Below are positions 35,205 to 46,700 of a stretch of 64,000 bases of DNA, piece by piece. Numbering within the stretch: position 1 is the stretch's first letter; each line of letters starts with the position of its first letter. The notes under the pieces are model-generated. The model was not told the origin of the DNA. It made no database searches and worked only from the letters and a program-made list of their open reading frames with translations. Location: NCBI GenBank assembly GCA_965153355.1, contig OZ231127.1, positions 11,470,001 to 11,534,000 on the forward strand. Reading direction: 5' to 3'. Both the position numbers and the translations under genes were made by a program. The DNA is from Flaccisagitta enflata (lineage: Eukaryota > Chaetognatha > Sagittoidea > Aphragmophora).

Positions 35205-36245
35205 CGCCACCCACCTGGCTATTTTCCTTTTCCTCATTTCGATATCTGCGCAGGCGTCGGCGTCTTTCCTTGTGAGTCTGTCCATGCATCATCATCATCC
35301 TCACCCTCACCACCCACCTGGCTATTTTCCTTTTCCTCATTTCGATATCTGCGCATGCATCAGCGTCTTTCCTCGTCAGTCTTTCCATGCATCATCATCC
35401 TCATCACCAACCTGGCTATTTTCCTTTTCCTCATTTCAATATCTGCGCACGCGTCAGCGTCTTTCCTCGTCAGTCTTTCAAAGCATCATCATCACCCTCA
35501 TCACCAACCTGGCTATTTTCCTTTTCCTCATTTCGATATCTGCGCACGCGTTGGCGTCTTTCCTCGTCAGTCTTTCAAAGCATCATCATCACCCTCACCA
35601 CCAACCTGGCTATTTTCCTTTTCCTCATTTCAATATCTGCGCACGCGTCAGCGTCTTTCCTCGTCAGTCTTTCAAAGCATCATCATCACCCTCATCACCA
35701 ACCTGGCTATTTTCCTTTTCCTCATTTCGATATCTGCGCACGCATTGGCGTCTTTCCTCGTCAGTCTTTCAAAGCATCATCATCACCCTCACCACCAACC
35801 TGGCTATTTTCCTTTTCCTCATTTCGATATCTGCGCACGTGTTGGCGTCTTTCCTCGTCAGTCTTTCAAAGCATCATCATCACCCACATCACCAACCTGG
35901 CTATTTTCCTTTTCCTCATTTCTATATCTGCGCACGCGTCGGCGTCTTTCCTCGTCAGTCTTTCCATGTTCTTCCTCGTTTCTCCGGTTTCCGTTTGATG
36001 GCGCTGAACTTCCCGTCGAAATTCCTTCCAAAGTCGATCGACTTTCGCTTCGAGATTCGATCGAAGCGCGAATTTCTCTTCGATCGTCGATCCCACAAAA
36101 TCCAATTTACGAGACTCGAACCTGAGTGGAGGAAATGGAAATGTGAAATGAGTTTCCAAAACAAGTGATCCGTCGGGTCCACGAGCATATCGGCGAACGG
36201 AACAACAACAACAACAGAAATAACAAAATCAACAACATCAACATC

Positions 36246-36334
<89 letters not shown>

Positions 36335-38606
36335 AACAACAACGACAACAACAGTGATTGCGGGTCGATCTCTTATTTTTCCGTAAGTAGCTTTCAACGC
36401 ATTCAACGCATTCAACCCACAGAGTTTTCCACCCCGATATGGTATGCATCAGTTATAACCTCTATGCATAATGACTCATTTCTTCAAAGATTATCCCAAA
36501 GCTTTCCAACAACTAGTTTCCGCGTCTAATCTCTCACTTGGCTTCCATGTCTTGAAAACTGTCGTCGATTCTGACGTCGAAGTGAAACGCGACTTGCTCC
36601 GCATCCTTCATTTCCTTCCGATGCTCTTCGACGAGCCGCTGGAACTCGGATTCGAACTCGACCCTCAAAGCCGCCAACTCCTCGCCATATTCCTTCGTCA
36701 GGATGTCGACGCGCTCCTTCTGCATCTCGATGAGCCCGTCAACGACGTCGGCGTGACTCTGACGAGTCGTTTTCCGTTGTGCTTCCGCATCTCCAAGCTC
36801 GTCGACCAGATGCGCAACGCGAATTCGACGAGCGGCTGTGGAAGGGCCAGGGAGAATCCTGACCATATTATTATAAACAATGCTAACAGACCGAGAGTGA
36901 TACAGACAGACAGACAGACAGAAAGACAGATGAAGACGAGCGGCTACAAAAGGGGGGCATCACGATTGAAATACTGTTTTGCAGACAGACAGACAGACGA
37001 CCAGACAACCAGACCGACAGACAGACAACCAAACAAGTGGCAGAATGGACGTGATTATAATGTGTAGTATCTCTTTTAAGGCGCGCTAGAAATTCAATCC
37101 AAGAAACATTTCTACTCTTTCGTTCTTCCATTTTTAGTCGCGTGCTACGCGACTCTATAAGCCAATTTTCGGTTGGTCCGTCGGTCCGTCGGTCCGTCCG
37201 TTACAAAGTCGTTTTAAAGGCTTTTTATCGCGTTTTTTTGTGTCTCTGAATTGCAGAGAAGAAACTTGGAAGAGTAAAAAACCTTTTCAAATGTCTTTTT
37301 GAAGAAAAAAAATTGTCTGTCTGTCTGTCTGTCTGCTTGACGTTTTTGAAAGTGCCAACGCACGCGACTTAGGTCTAATGACCTTGTTCTTTTCTTTGTA
37401 TCAATTTTTAGTCGCGTCTTACGCGACTCTAGACCCCACTTTGTCGGTCCGCCCTCGTCAATCCGTCCGTCCCTCGTCAATCCGTCCGTCCGTCCATCCA
37501 CCATCGGTCAATCATCACACTTTTTTTGGGCAGCGGCCCTTAAGCGGTCGATGACCTACGCTTTCACACATATGGGGAAATTTCTCCTCCTTCCTCTTCT
37601 TCTCCTCCTTCTCCCCAGCCTCGAGGCCCATATCTCAGCCTCGGTGCCCATATCTCAGCCTCGAGGCCCATATCCCAGCCTTGAGGCCCAAATCCCAGTC
37701 TTGAGGCCCAAATCCCAACCTCAAGGCCCATATTCTAACCTCAAGGCCCAAATTCCAACCCCAAGGCCCAAATTCCAGCCTCAAGGGATTTGGGCCTCAA
37801 GATTGGGATATGGGCCTTAAAGCTGGGATATGGGCCTCAAGGCTGAGATATTGGCCTTTAGGCTGGGGGGAGGGGAGTGCGGAGGAGGAGGAGGAGGAGA
37901 AGAAGAAGGAGGAGAAAATTTCCATTAAGTGTGAAAGCAAAGGTCATCGACCCTTCGGGGCTCCCCCCTCAACTTCTTCCACAAACTTTTTAAGCAGGGC
38001 ACGGGTACCGCTGATCATCTAACGCTTTTGCGACTATTGGGTTTTTGCGGTCTTTGACCTCATTGCTCCTGCCCAAATAATCTAGTGAACTCAAGTACGA
38101 CCCCTGCAAACCCGCACGCGACTGGGGTAGCCGAGTATCCGCCCTTGTTCTCATGATACTGTTATTCACTCGTTCATTCATAAATTCAACCTGACCTAGA
38201 TTAGCTTCGAACTGCGGTAAGGCAACTTCGAGATCGGCTCTGAGTTGTTCCGATTTTGCCGCTCTGGCTTTGGCCAAATATTCCTGATTAACGCGAAACG
38301 AGTTGAAGCGGGAATTCTTCGCTTCGACTTCCAGACGATGCTTCAACCAGCTCGTCAACATCTGACGCTCGGCTTCTTTGCGTCTCTCCTCGGCCAACCT
38401 CTTCCGGATCTTTTTTTCGTCGACGTTGATTGCTGTTGTTGTTGTTGATGTGGCCGTTGCTGTGGACGCCTCTACCGCTGCAACGCATTGCACCGATGCG
38501 GATATAACAATCCGAACATGAAACTACCCTCATCATTATAAAGATTTAAATATTGAGCGCTTCTGTATTTCTTATACATAGCAACAAAAAACAACAATAA
38601 CACGAC

Positions 38607-38660
<54 letters not shown>

Positions 38661-38881
38661 AACAACAACAACAACAACAGATTTACCAAATACATTATGT
38701 CTGGAGTATCAATTATCGGTGTGGTTAAACATGTTACGAATATACGTTTTAAAACTAAATTGTCTCTAAAAGTGGCGTGTTCTATCCGCATCGTCTTACC
38801 GTGCGCGGCCGCCATAATGGGCTGGATTTGTGACGGTCCCTCGTCATCAGTAATAACTGCTTTCAGTTGAAAATCCTCCAT
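33227..38881 (-). CDS. DRC2: Dynein regulatory complex subunit 2 (CCDC65 family)
   Basis: Seven minus-strand exons: 38800-38881 (ATG), 38196-38477, 36538-36835, 35897-36121, 34799-34938, 34025-34395 and 33227-33415 (TAA). Junction phases agree throughout and give about 528 residues (human CCDC65 is 484). DRC2 is a coiled-coil subunit of the nexin-dynein regulatory complex of motile axonemes; with DRC1 it forms the base plate. Family landmarks are the charged N-terminal helix (KKIRKRLAEERRKEAERQML), AEFCRKLETQEEKVLPW (about 379-395), MNLFWRRVAK (457-466) and EYLKGIAV (495-502). A Gly-rich insert (GRGGGGGIGGGG) precedes MNLFW. The usual tail after GIxV is missing: exon 7 runs into the 85-bp minisatellite and stops, so distal exons may have been missed or the tail replaced. 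Weakest splice calls are the exon 6 acceptor (AAATAG, no pyrimidine tract) and the exon 2 acceptor (38,477 or 38,471, both in frame). The gene's introns hold GTCGCG elements and CAA repeats. Confidence 0.9.
33600..33726 (-). mobile_element. GTCGCG-hairpin element, truncated, in DRC2 intron 6
   Basis: From GGGCAGGAAAAGTGAG through GGACGGACGGAAGG to GAGTCGCGTAGCACGCGACT before AAAAAA; the AACAAGGCC start is missing. A second degenerate copy (GGACGGATGGACTGACGG to TCACTTGCACGCAAGT) lies at about 33,915-34,013, ending at the exon 6 donor. Confidence 0.72.
34440..34798. other. DRC2 intron 5
   Basis: Spacer between exons 6 and 5. It contains GGACTTGCGGACAGTTGGGCAGGGGCAG near 34,552 (a GTCGCG-family body word), otherwise nothing recognised. 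Confidence 0.4.
35213..35960 (-). repeat. 97-bp minisatellite made of DRC2 exon 4 end plus splice donor
   Basis: Eight copies; the unit boundary CTGGCTATTTTCC occurs at 35,215, 35,318, 35,412, 35,509, 35,606, 35,703, 35,800 and 35,897 (97 bp in the inner units). On the DRC2 strand each unit holds the last about 65 coding bases of exon 4 (RKDADACADIEMRKRKIA), the donor CCAG/GTTGGT and about 30 bases of intron. The rightmost copy is the true exon end; seven decoy donors lie downstream of it in intron 4. A short (CT)n run (35,162-35,206) follows. Confidence 0.93.
36203..36345 (+). repeat. (CAA)n microsatellite in DRC2 intron 3
   Basis: Nearly pure CAA repeat of about 140 bp, 80 bases upstream of the exon 4 acceptor; on the transcribed strand it is (TTG)n. 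Confidence 0.95.
36895..37050 (+). repeat. CAGACAGA-rich repeat
   Basis: Runs of CAGACAGACAGACAGA and CCAGACAACCAGACC in DRC2 intron 2. Confidence 0.75.
37134..37389 (+). mobile_element. GTCGCG-hairpin element in DRC2 intron 2
   Basis: AGTCGCGTGCTACGCGACT followed by CTATAAGCC and GGTCCGTCGGTCCGTC, ending CGCACGCGACTTAGG and ATGACCTTGTT. It includes a (GTCT)n run at about 37,316-37,337. Confidence 0.8.
37409..38149 (+). mobile_element. GTCGCG-hairpin element carrying a 'TTCACACAT' insertion
   Basis: Head AGTCGCGTCTTACGCGACT; tail ACCCGCACGCGACTGGGG to CCGAGTATCCGCCCTTGTT. Between them, 37,538-37,965 is a 'TTCACACAT' inverted-repeat element with an AGGCCCATATCTCAGCCTCG-type array, followed by the block with ACGGGTACCGCTGATCATC. 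It ends 47 bases before the exon 2 donor. Confidence 0.78.
38582..38682 (+). repeat. (CAA)n microsatellite in DRC2 intron 1
   Basis: Imperfect CAA tract of about 100 bp. Confidence 0.92.
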
Positions 38882-38922
38882 AATTGGTTGAATCAAAACA
38901 ATGTTTTTAAATTTTGTCCGTT

Positions 38923-39036
<114 letters not shown>

Positions 39037-39258
39037 CGATGACAACGGGTGATAAGATCCATTGATAAGGTACATTTCAATTTCAAAGTTTCCTGTTGAA
39101 CAAACAACTCAGGAGCTTCCAGGACTCACTTAGGAGGGGTAGTAAGCATGCATAAAATGTACAGTATGTCCTTATGAGGGGTTGTTGATTAGCGAGTGAG
39201 GTTACCTGAAGCTAAATCATCTCCCATGACCCTCATTAATCAATTTAGAAAGGGGGTA

Positions 39259-40298
39259 CACGCTTTTCTTTTTATAAGAACACTGTTTATAAGAACATCA
39301 GCCTCAGATTTGGCCAAAAAATAAGAACATCTTAAGACGCACTGAAAATTACCATAGAATTTGCTACCCGAGATAGATAAGTCATGAAATTTTTAAAATA
39401 GAATTTAATGACAATTTTTGTTTTTATGTTTTCAATTGAACTGTCAACAGCCATATTTTGCATGAATTGACTTGCATATGCCAGTTTTAAATTCCAATCC
39501 TTTATTTTACAGCTGAAAAAATATGTGAAATACAATAAATAACTTATTTTGTCAATGTACCATGGCTCATTGAAAATTTTAAATTTGCATAGAAAATCAA
39601 AATATCAACAAAACCAGAACATAGCGCGATTCCTAAGACATAAACTGAGGGCGCTATGTTCTTATTTTGATGATATTTGGATTATTTATGCAAATTTAAA
39701 ATTTTCAGTGAGCAGTTACGGAAAAGATTGTCGCTATTTCTTTACCTTTTTAGTCTCATCAGAATCGAATTTCCTTCAATCTTATAGCATCTTTGTCATT
39801 TGACAGTGACAGATCGATTTCCTCATGTAAGTTTACACATTTAAGTACAAAAAAAAACAAAACAAGCATCAACCTAAGCAAAAATATTAAAGCAAACGGC
39901 AACTCTGTCCTCTGGGTAAATTCCTCTTACTTTAATTTCAGTGCGTCTTAAGAACATGCTGAGCCTCAGATTTGAAGATAAGAATATAAATTTCTTTAAA
40001 GATTAGTAAAATTAGATGAAAAACCCTGAATAATAGATATTTTGATAATGCTTTCTAAAATAATAATTTATTATTTATTAAATATCAATCTTATATTTCT
40101 TTTTATTTAATGAAAATGTTTATTTTTTATAATTGCTTAAAAAACATACTTTTATATTATTATAGATATATAATTAAAGAGATTATTTAATTAAAAAATA
40201 AGAACATATTAAGAACGCTTGAGCCTCAAAAAAGAGCTGAAAATAAGAACGCTGAGGCTGACTTAAAAAATCCATGTTCTTATAAAATGAAAAGCGTG
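39259..40298. mobile_element. TA-flanked MITE ('ATAAGAAC' type), 1,040 bp
   Basis: Ends CACGCTTTTCTTTTTATAAG and the complement of CACGCTTTTCATTTTATAAG, with TA on both sides (39,257-39,258 and 40,299-40,300). Inside each end are ATAAGAACA and CAGCCTCAG words; TAAGAACAT...GAGCCTCAGA also recurs internally near 39,950 and 40,200. The centre contains an inverted AAATTTGCATA pair. No transposase. Confidence 0.82.
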
Positions 40299-40327
40299 TA
40301 AAGCCAAAGCCTCAAGCTCAAGACTAT

Positions 40328-40594
40328 GGGCGTGTTTCTAGTCAAGATGAAAAACGCGTTTGTTCCTATGAAACGCGTTTACAGCATGAACACATAATTA
40401 AAAATTTCCTTGTCCTATGGGGGAGTAAGCAAAGTGAGTGAGCAAAGTGAGTGAGCGAGCCTGTGAATGGAGCACGTGTAGCGAAGTAGAGCGCTGCAGA
40501 GCGAGTGAGCGGAGTGAGCGGTGCGAGCGAATGAACGTAGCGAGCGACCGAGTGGCCCATTCAAAACGCGATTGTCTCTGACTAGAAACGCCCC
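40328..40594. mobile_element. GGGCGTTT MITE with GCGAGTGAGC words, copy 2
   Basis: Ends GGGCGTGTTTCTAGTC and GACTAGAAACGCCCC. Interior AGTGAGTGAGCGAGCC, GAGCGAGTGAGCGGAG and ACGCGTTT words, as in 24,251-24,528. CTAT flanks both ends, a possible short duplication. Confidence 0.75.
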
Positions 40595-40744
40595 CTATCA
40601 AACAGAAGCTAACATCTTGTCTTTAATTTCAGGTAAATCAAGGGATCAAGGGATCTTGCTTGTGCAGATATGAGTGTGTTTGTGATTTGTGACTATGCGT
40701 GTGTTTCTGTGTGTGCGCGAATGCGAGAGTGCGTTCGTTCGTGC

Positions 40745-40745
<1 letters not shown>

Positions 40746-40829
<84 letters not shown>
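40746..40829 (+). repeat. (CT)n microsatellite
   Basis: Pure CT repeat of about 84 bp following a TGTGTGCG-rich stretch. Confidence 0.95.
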
Positions 40830-40831
<2 letters not shown>

Positions 40832-41539
40832 ACCGATAGTGATGCGCGAGGCAAACACCGACGAAAGGCGAAATTGAAAGATCAATCAGCAACAATACAA
40901 GGTGAATCCACCCTAAATTGCTTTTCTTGCAGTGAGAGCTTATGCAAATCCTTCGTTGCTTTTTGCTGAAATGTTTTATTTGCGGACACCCGAGTCAATA
41001 CGTTGCTGTGTCGGTCGGTCAGTCCGTCAGATCATCCTGCCTATGCACGAACGTCCGAGATAGGGCTTTTCAGGGGGGGGGGGTCGTGTATTCTTTCCCT
41101 ATACGCGAGTCACCTGCGGACAAGATCAGGTGTAAAAGAAAAAAACAAAGGAAAAATAAACAAGCAAAAAAAGATTGTGCACAAAGTCACAAACACACGC
41201 ACTAACAAGGCCAACACCTATGAGTCGCGTTTCATTGAATTTAATCGAATGGTGATTTGAAATGACTTAGAATGACCTAAATTGACTAGAATTAATTTAA
41301 AATTACTAAAATGACTTAAGTGACAAAATGACTTAAATTGACTTAAGATAACTTAGGGTGATTTAAAATGACTTAAACTGACCTGGAATGACTTTAACTG
41401 ATCTAAATTGCCTTAAATTGACCTAAAATCACTAAAATGACTAAAATGTACAGTAGATGTCGTCTAGACTTGGAAATACGGGGGAATTCATTACAGGAAG
41501 ACAAATTTGGAATATAGACTAATAAAAGGATGCTTTGTT

Positions 41540-41905
41540 GCCCATGGGTGTTGGTTGCCATGGAAACACATTTTCATGTATTCACGCTAAAGTATAAATA
41601 TTTTGAGAAATTTTTTTAGGGAACATTGTTTAAAATACAATTTGCCACAACTTTCCCACAGTATGTTCTGTAAGAATATTGCTTGTTTAGCCGTTGCTAG
41701 GGAGCGTAACTATGTGTGACAGCCCTGTGATGCTCCCTAGCAACCGCCAAACTAGCGATATTCTTACAGAACATACTGTGGGAAAGTTGTAGCAAATTTT
41801 ATTTTAAACAATGTTCCCTCATAAAATTTCTCAAAAAATTGATACTTTAGCATAAATACATGGAAATGTGTTTCTATAGCAACCAACACCCATGAGCAAT
41901 AAAGC
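41540..41905. repeat. Long palindrome (hairpin of about 180-bp arms)
   Basis: Near-perfect inverted repeat centred at about 41,722. The arm contains TTGCCATGGAAACACATTTTC, ACTTTCCCACAGTATGTTCTG and CCGTTGCTAGGGAGC. The core is shared with the TA-flanked palindrome at 14,064-15,372. It lies close inside the left TIR of the 12.3-kb element. Confidence 0.85.
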
Positions 41906-42059
41906 ATACTTTATATTTTAAATATCACTCTCATTAGAGCATCCTAGATGGAACAAACTGATTAAAACCAGAGTTTTCTAACAATAAAATGGACAATCGA
42001 CCTTTTCTCTATCCAACAATACCCATATCAATTATGTTCTAGAAAAGATGTGCAGGCGA

Positions 42060-42229
42060 CAGGTGTTTTTTTGATAGGTGTAGCTACGAGTTTGTGACTC
42101 TTCGGCCCTTCGCTCCTGGTAACTTGGCTGCCGCTTTCACGCGGCGTCGCAGCTGCGGCCAGCGGCTGCTGCTGTGCGCTTACGCAGTCTCGCTTCAGCT
42201 GACCAGTCCTGGTTCTTCGCCGGTAAACA
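42060..42229 (+). promoter_or_regulatory. GC-rich probable first (non-coding) exon/promoter of the transposase gene
   Basis: A CG-rich island in AT-rich surroundings with CGCGGCGTCGCAGCTGCGGC. It ends with a good donor, ACA/GTGAGT (after 42,229). A non-coding middle exon follows at about 43,461-43,556 (acceptor TTTCTTTCAG, donor GTA/GTGAGT), and the coding exon acceptor TTTGCAG ends at 43,707. Promoter function is inferred from base composition and position. Confidence 0.45.
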
Positions 42230-42734
42230 GTGAGTAATTAAAACACGCGCGGCGCTCATCTGGACACAATTACGTTCTACGAATCACGAATTTTAAATAA
42301 CAAGCACTTAAATTAACAAGTTAAGCATTCATTTTACGTCTTACATGCCCTCAATTTCGTGGAAGTAGTTCGATGTTTCATGTAAGGTATTGAGTATCTA
42401 GAATTCATTAATTAGATTATGTGAGTCACACTTAACTTCACTTACTCTTCGTAGTTCTACAAAACTGTATTTATTTCACAATAATTCATTCTGTCAGAAC
42501 AAACATCGTTTTTCCCGTAGTGGTATCATATCATTATACCTTTTTTAAAGTTTTTTAACTTGCTTTCTTACTTTCTAAGGTGTATGAATTAACTGTCAGA
42601 ATAAGTCTCAGTTCCACTCATTTCTAATATTAAGAACCAAGTTTATTATCACTGTAAACTGATATTTCATCACCTAAACTCATATTTCATATAAATATAT
42701 ATTCATATAATTATACAATTTTTAATATATATAT

Positions 42735-42838
42735 ATGGTTAAGATATATATATATATATATATGAATATATATAATTGATTACAAAATAAGATATATATA
42801 TATATATATATGAATATATATAATTGATTACAAAATAT
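42735..42838 (+). repeat. TA-rich duplicated microsatellite
   Basis: A roughly 49-bp unit, AGATATATATATATATAT plus GAATATATATAATTGATTAC, occurs twice in tandem. Confidence 0.85.
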
Positions 42839-42841
42839 GTA

Positions 42842-43272
42842 CACTTTTTTTTATATAAGAGACAGCTTTTTTTAACTCAGCCTGGGTGTTCTTGAATTTT
42901 TGTCTGTTTTCAGCCTGAAATTCTCTTAAAGTGTTTTTAATTCATTCGATGTTCATAAATATCTAAGTTGTATAAGAATACCTTATTTAGAGCAGTTGTA
43001 TCTTGAACTTGATAATTGTTATATTTTTCTTAATATAATGCCTGATTTCATAGGCAAATTAAGAAAAGAAGGTATTTTTTAAGATAAACAACCTATATTT
43101 TTGAAAAAATTTAATTAAATTCATTTTTTAGATAAAAAACTTGAATAAAATTGTTTTTGAAAATAGCCGAAGCTGAATCTCAGCCTGGGCATTCTCTTAT
43201 TTTGTTCTTAAAATTTCAGCAAATCTAAGGCTCATGTCTCTAACAAACTTGTCTCTTATAAAAAAAAAAATT
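42842..43272. mobile_element. TA-flanked MITE ('ATAAGAGAC' type), degenerate right end
   Basis: The left end CACTTTTTTTTATATAAGAG follows TA; the right end is the complement of a CTTTT...ATAAGAGACAAG start, with its last bases mutated. CAGCCTGGG blocks lie inside both ends. It sits in a 5' intron of the transposase gene. Confidence 0.6.
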
Positions 43273-43748
43273 TATTTAAAGGTCATCTGTACAAATATCT
43301 ATGTATCCTTAATTACAAAATATTCAAAAAAATAGAGTTAATAAATGAATAAATATAATAAATATAATTACATATTTTGTAAATAATGATGTTTCTTGAC
43401 CACTGTATGACTAATATCTAGCTGCAAGCACTAATATGTACTCGTTTGTTTTTCTTTCAGAATTGGCTTCTCCCATGTGAACTGCTTGTGCCCAAGAACT
43501 TTTAAAAGCAGTTTTCAAAAACTTTATTGGTGTAATCCACATATTTTGTCGACGTAGTGAGTAGTTTCTCAACCACTTTTTCTTTTATTTGCTTAATTTT
43601 AAAGTTTTAGATTTTGCATAAGGATTTTTTATCCTTAATATCTTTTATTTGCTTAATTTGAATTTCTTGGCTCTAGGAAAAATTGTTTTTATTTGCTTGG
43701 TTTGCAGAAGGCAGAGGGGTTAAGAAGTTCCTGTACTGCAGATAGAAA

Positions 43749-46700
43749 ATGGATGAGGATCTGTTTTTTTTCCGAGGTGACACCCTGCCTACACAGGGAG
43801 AGGTTTTTCTGTTTGTTAATAGTAGAACTAAGCATGGAAAGTCAACCAAAGTCAGTGCTATCAATGAGGCAGCAAAGGAAATTCATGATATTTGGCATAA
43901 TGCAGATGTCTGTCCCCTTGCAAACACGGTTGTGATAGGGAGAGTTGAAAAGCTCCTCAAAGACCGGAGGTTGTTTTTGCGACGGAATTTGACACCGCTG
44001 GCAAAAGTGGTTTCAACTCCCTCTGATTTTACACGCAAGAGGAGGATGCCCAGTACTGGGAGACAGTCTTCAAAACGCTCAACATGCTCAAAGTTCAAGA
44101 GGCAAAAACCAATTTGTGCACCTGAACTTGCTGCAGTGGATGATGAAGTTGACATGCTCATGTCTGATCTGATTGACTCAATTGAAACCATGGAGTCTCA
44201 GCAGTCATTGTCACAACCACAACGAAGAAACCTGAGACATGATGTTACAGCAGACCAAAAGTGGCTGAGAGAGATTGGTTGCCAGCTCTTTGATGTTTTT
44301 AGTGAGAATGAAATGAAAAAGAGAATTGCTGGTGGGTTTGCATTTGATGAGGAGTTCCTCATTGATCAAAGAGGAGCAAGAAAGTTGTGCATGGACCGGT
44401 CGAAGGTGACAGAAGAGTTTGTACAAAATGAGGCTCAGCGAAGGGAGAGAGAGAGGAGGCACAGGAACTATGAGGCAAGTGCCACCATGAGTCATGTTTT
44501 TGCCAGAATTGATTCTGACAATCTGGAAGTTGAAGATGGGGGCCAAGATGATATGTCAGAGGCTTTAGCTGACCTTGGCCAGGAGCTGTACATCTCTGCT
44601 GTGAAGACGAGGTCTGCTCAAAGTAAGGAGCTTGGTTCTGTCTTATAGGGAAAATGCAAGAGGAGTATTTCCACTCAGACAGAGGACTGCCTTTTTCCAA
44701 CTGTGAGTACAAGGATTTATTCCAAGAAGAATAAAGGTCATTCTCGCCGTCTAAACCCTCGTCTCCTTGCAACTGGTTCTTTGATGATGGGTGTTGCAGG
44801 AGTCTCCACTAACCAAGCAATCATGTGCATTAAGATTGCTGCCAATACAATGTTTCATCAAAGCTACATTTTGCCACCATCACTTGAAAAAAGAGTACAA
44901 GAAGAAACTGAAGCTTCGCAAGAAGTTGGCAAAATTAGATTCCGCTAGGAGATCATCAAGCAATTCATCGGAGATTGCCAATGCGCAGCGGGATTTGGCA
45001 GATATTGTTTCTGCCCAGGGAGACGAGGAGGTCGCTGAGGCACCTGAGATTGATCCTGTCAGTCCTAATGAAGAAATTGGGGAGCTTATTGAGGTTGAAG
45101 AGCATGGAATTTCAGCTTCAGGAAAAAGGGCCATTCTTTCAAAGATGCTTTGTAAGCCCTCTACACTCAGAGCGGCACATCACCTAATCAGCACTCTAGG
45201 TGAGCAGGAGCAAGCATTAGAAATGATTGAAAGTCACAGTGTGAATTTGATACCAGATGGAACTGCTCGTCAGGGAGGCTGGGGAAAAATGGCTGGTGCG
45301 ATCATGAAGGTTGGGGAAAAGCATCGGGCATTAAGATTACAAACATTGGGCTCGGAAAATCATTCTTCATGGGTGGAGACACTTGTTCACATGCTCAAAC
45401 GCCTTGCCACAGCATCAGGTCGAGATGTTATGGAGATTTGGAAAAGCATTATGGTTTTGGTTTCAGATATGTGCAAAGTCAATATGAACTTGGCTGCTGA
45501 TGTTGCAAAACATCTTGGTTGCACATGGAAACCAGGTCAGGCATATTGCAATCTGCACCCTCGGCTCATGATGTCCAGATGTATTGTGGAGGTGTGGAAG
45601 AGACACCAGTCCAGGATTGGACATGACAAACTATTTCCAAGCTTGGAATATTGCAATTTGGATGCTGCCAATGACTCTCTTGTAAAGCAGGTTCTTGATG
45701 CAATGATGAGCCTCTCCTCTAAGCAATGGGCAGAGAGGTCATGGAACAAATACCACGAAATTTCTGAATGGCTTGAGAGGAAGGGGCTAAAGAATGAAAC
45801 CGGACCATTGCGAGAAATAAGATTTGGTGAGCTTGAAGCCAAAGCCCTCACAGGTGCCTACCACTTGGGTCATCTGGAACAATTTCTCGAAGTTCACTCA
45901 GAAATCAGAAACAAGCTGACTTGTTTTCTGAGAAGTGCTTTTCCGATGCGTGAGGTTATTTTGTTCTACTTGGTTGGTGCTGCCTTGATCGGGATTCACA
46001 TTGGGGAACCCTATGTCAATTTGCTAATGGTTAAGAAGGCAAAAACCACTGAGTTGATTAGAATTTTTCCTCAGTTGTACAAGGAGATGCTCAACCCACC
46101 TAATTCTTTCACTCAATTGGACAAATCTGCCCTTCCATGCCTTGAAGGTGCCTGGATTGACCCACGGGATGAGGTTGATCCACCATACCCAAAGACTCAA
46201 ATAGAATTTCTTGAGAAGTTCCTTGCTAACACGGATAAGAAGTATTTGGAGCTTTTCTGCATTGAAGTTTCCAAGGAGATAGCAGCTGGCTTCAAGCGGC
46301 AGAAAGGAGATGTTTTTGGTTTTGGTGATGGAACCCATCCTGAGTTGAATATTTCTTCACAGGTGCCGCAGGAAAAATTGGATGATGTGGAAACTACATC
46401 AATTTCGGTTGAACAGTTCTTTGGAGAGGTTGATTACAAGACTAAGGTTTCAGGAGGTTGTCAGGCTAAGAACAAAATCTGTGATGATCTTATCATAAAA
46501 CATACTGAAGATCTCATTCAAGAGCGATTAGTCAAAAGCAACTACAACCTGAAACCTTTGAAACAAATTGCAAAAGAAGTGGATGAGCTCCAAATCCAAT
46601 TTGACCAAAGACAAAAATCTCTTATGGCTGCTGGTCTTAGAGAGGATGAGGCAGTCATTCTGTCAAAGGAATCTCAAGTGCAGCGAGTTGTTCGTTTGTG

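Noticed and set aside
35085-36168. Large plus-strand ORFs over 35.1-36.2 kb
   Set aside because: Antisense shadows of the 97-bp array and DRC2 exon 4; all three frames are open because the unit length is 1 mod 3 and lacks stops.
44623-44648. 26-nt intron (GTAAGG...TTATAG) removing the stop in the transposase-like gene
   Set aside because: Removal shifts the frame out of the coding-like continuation, and the length is far below introns seen elsewhere here.
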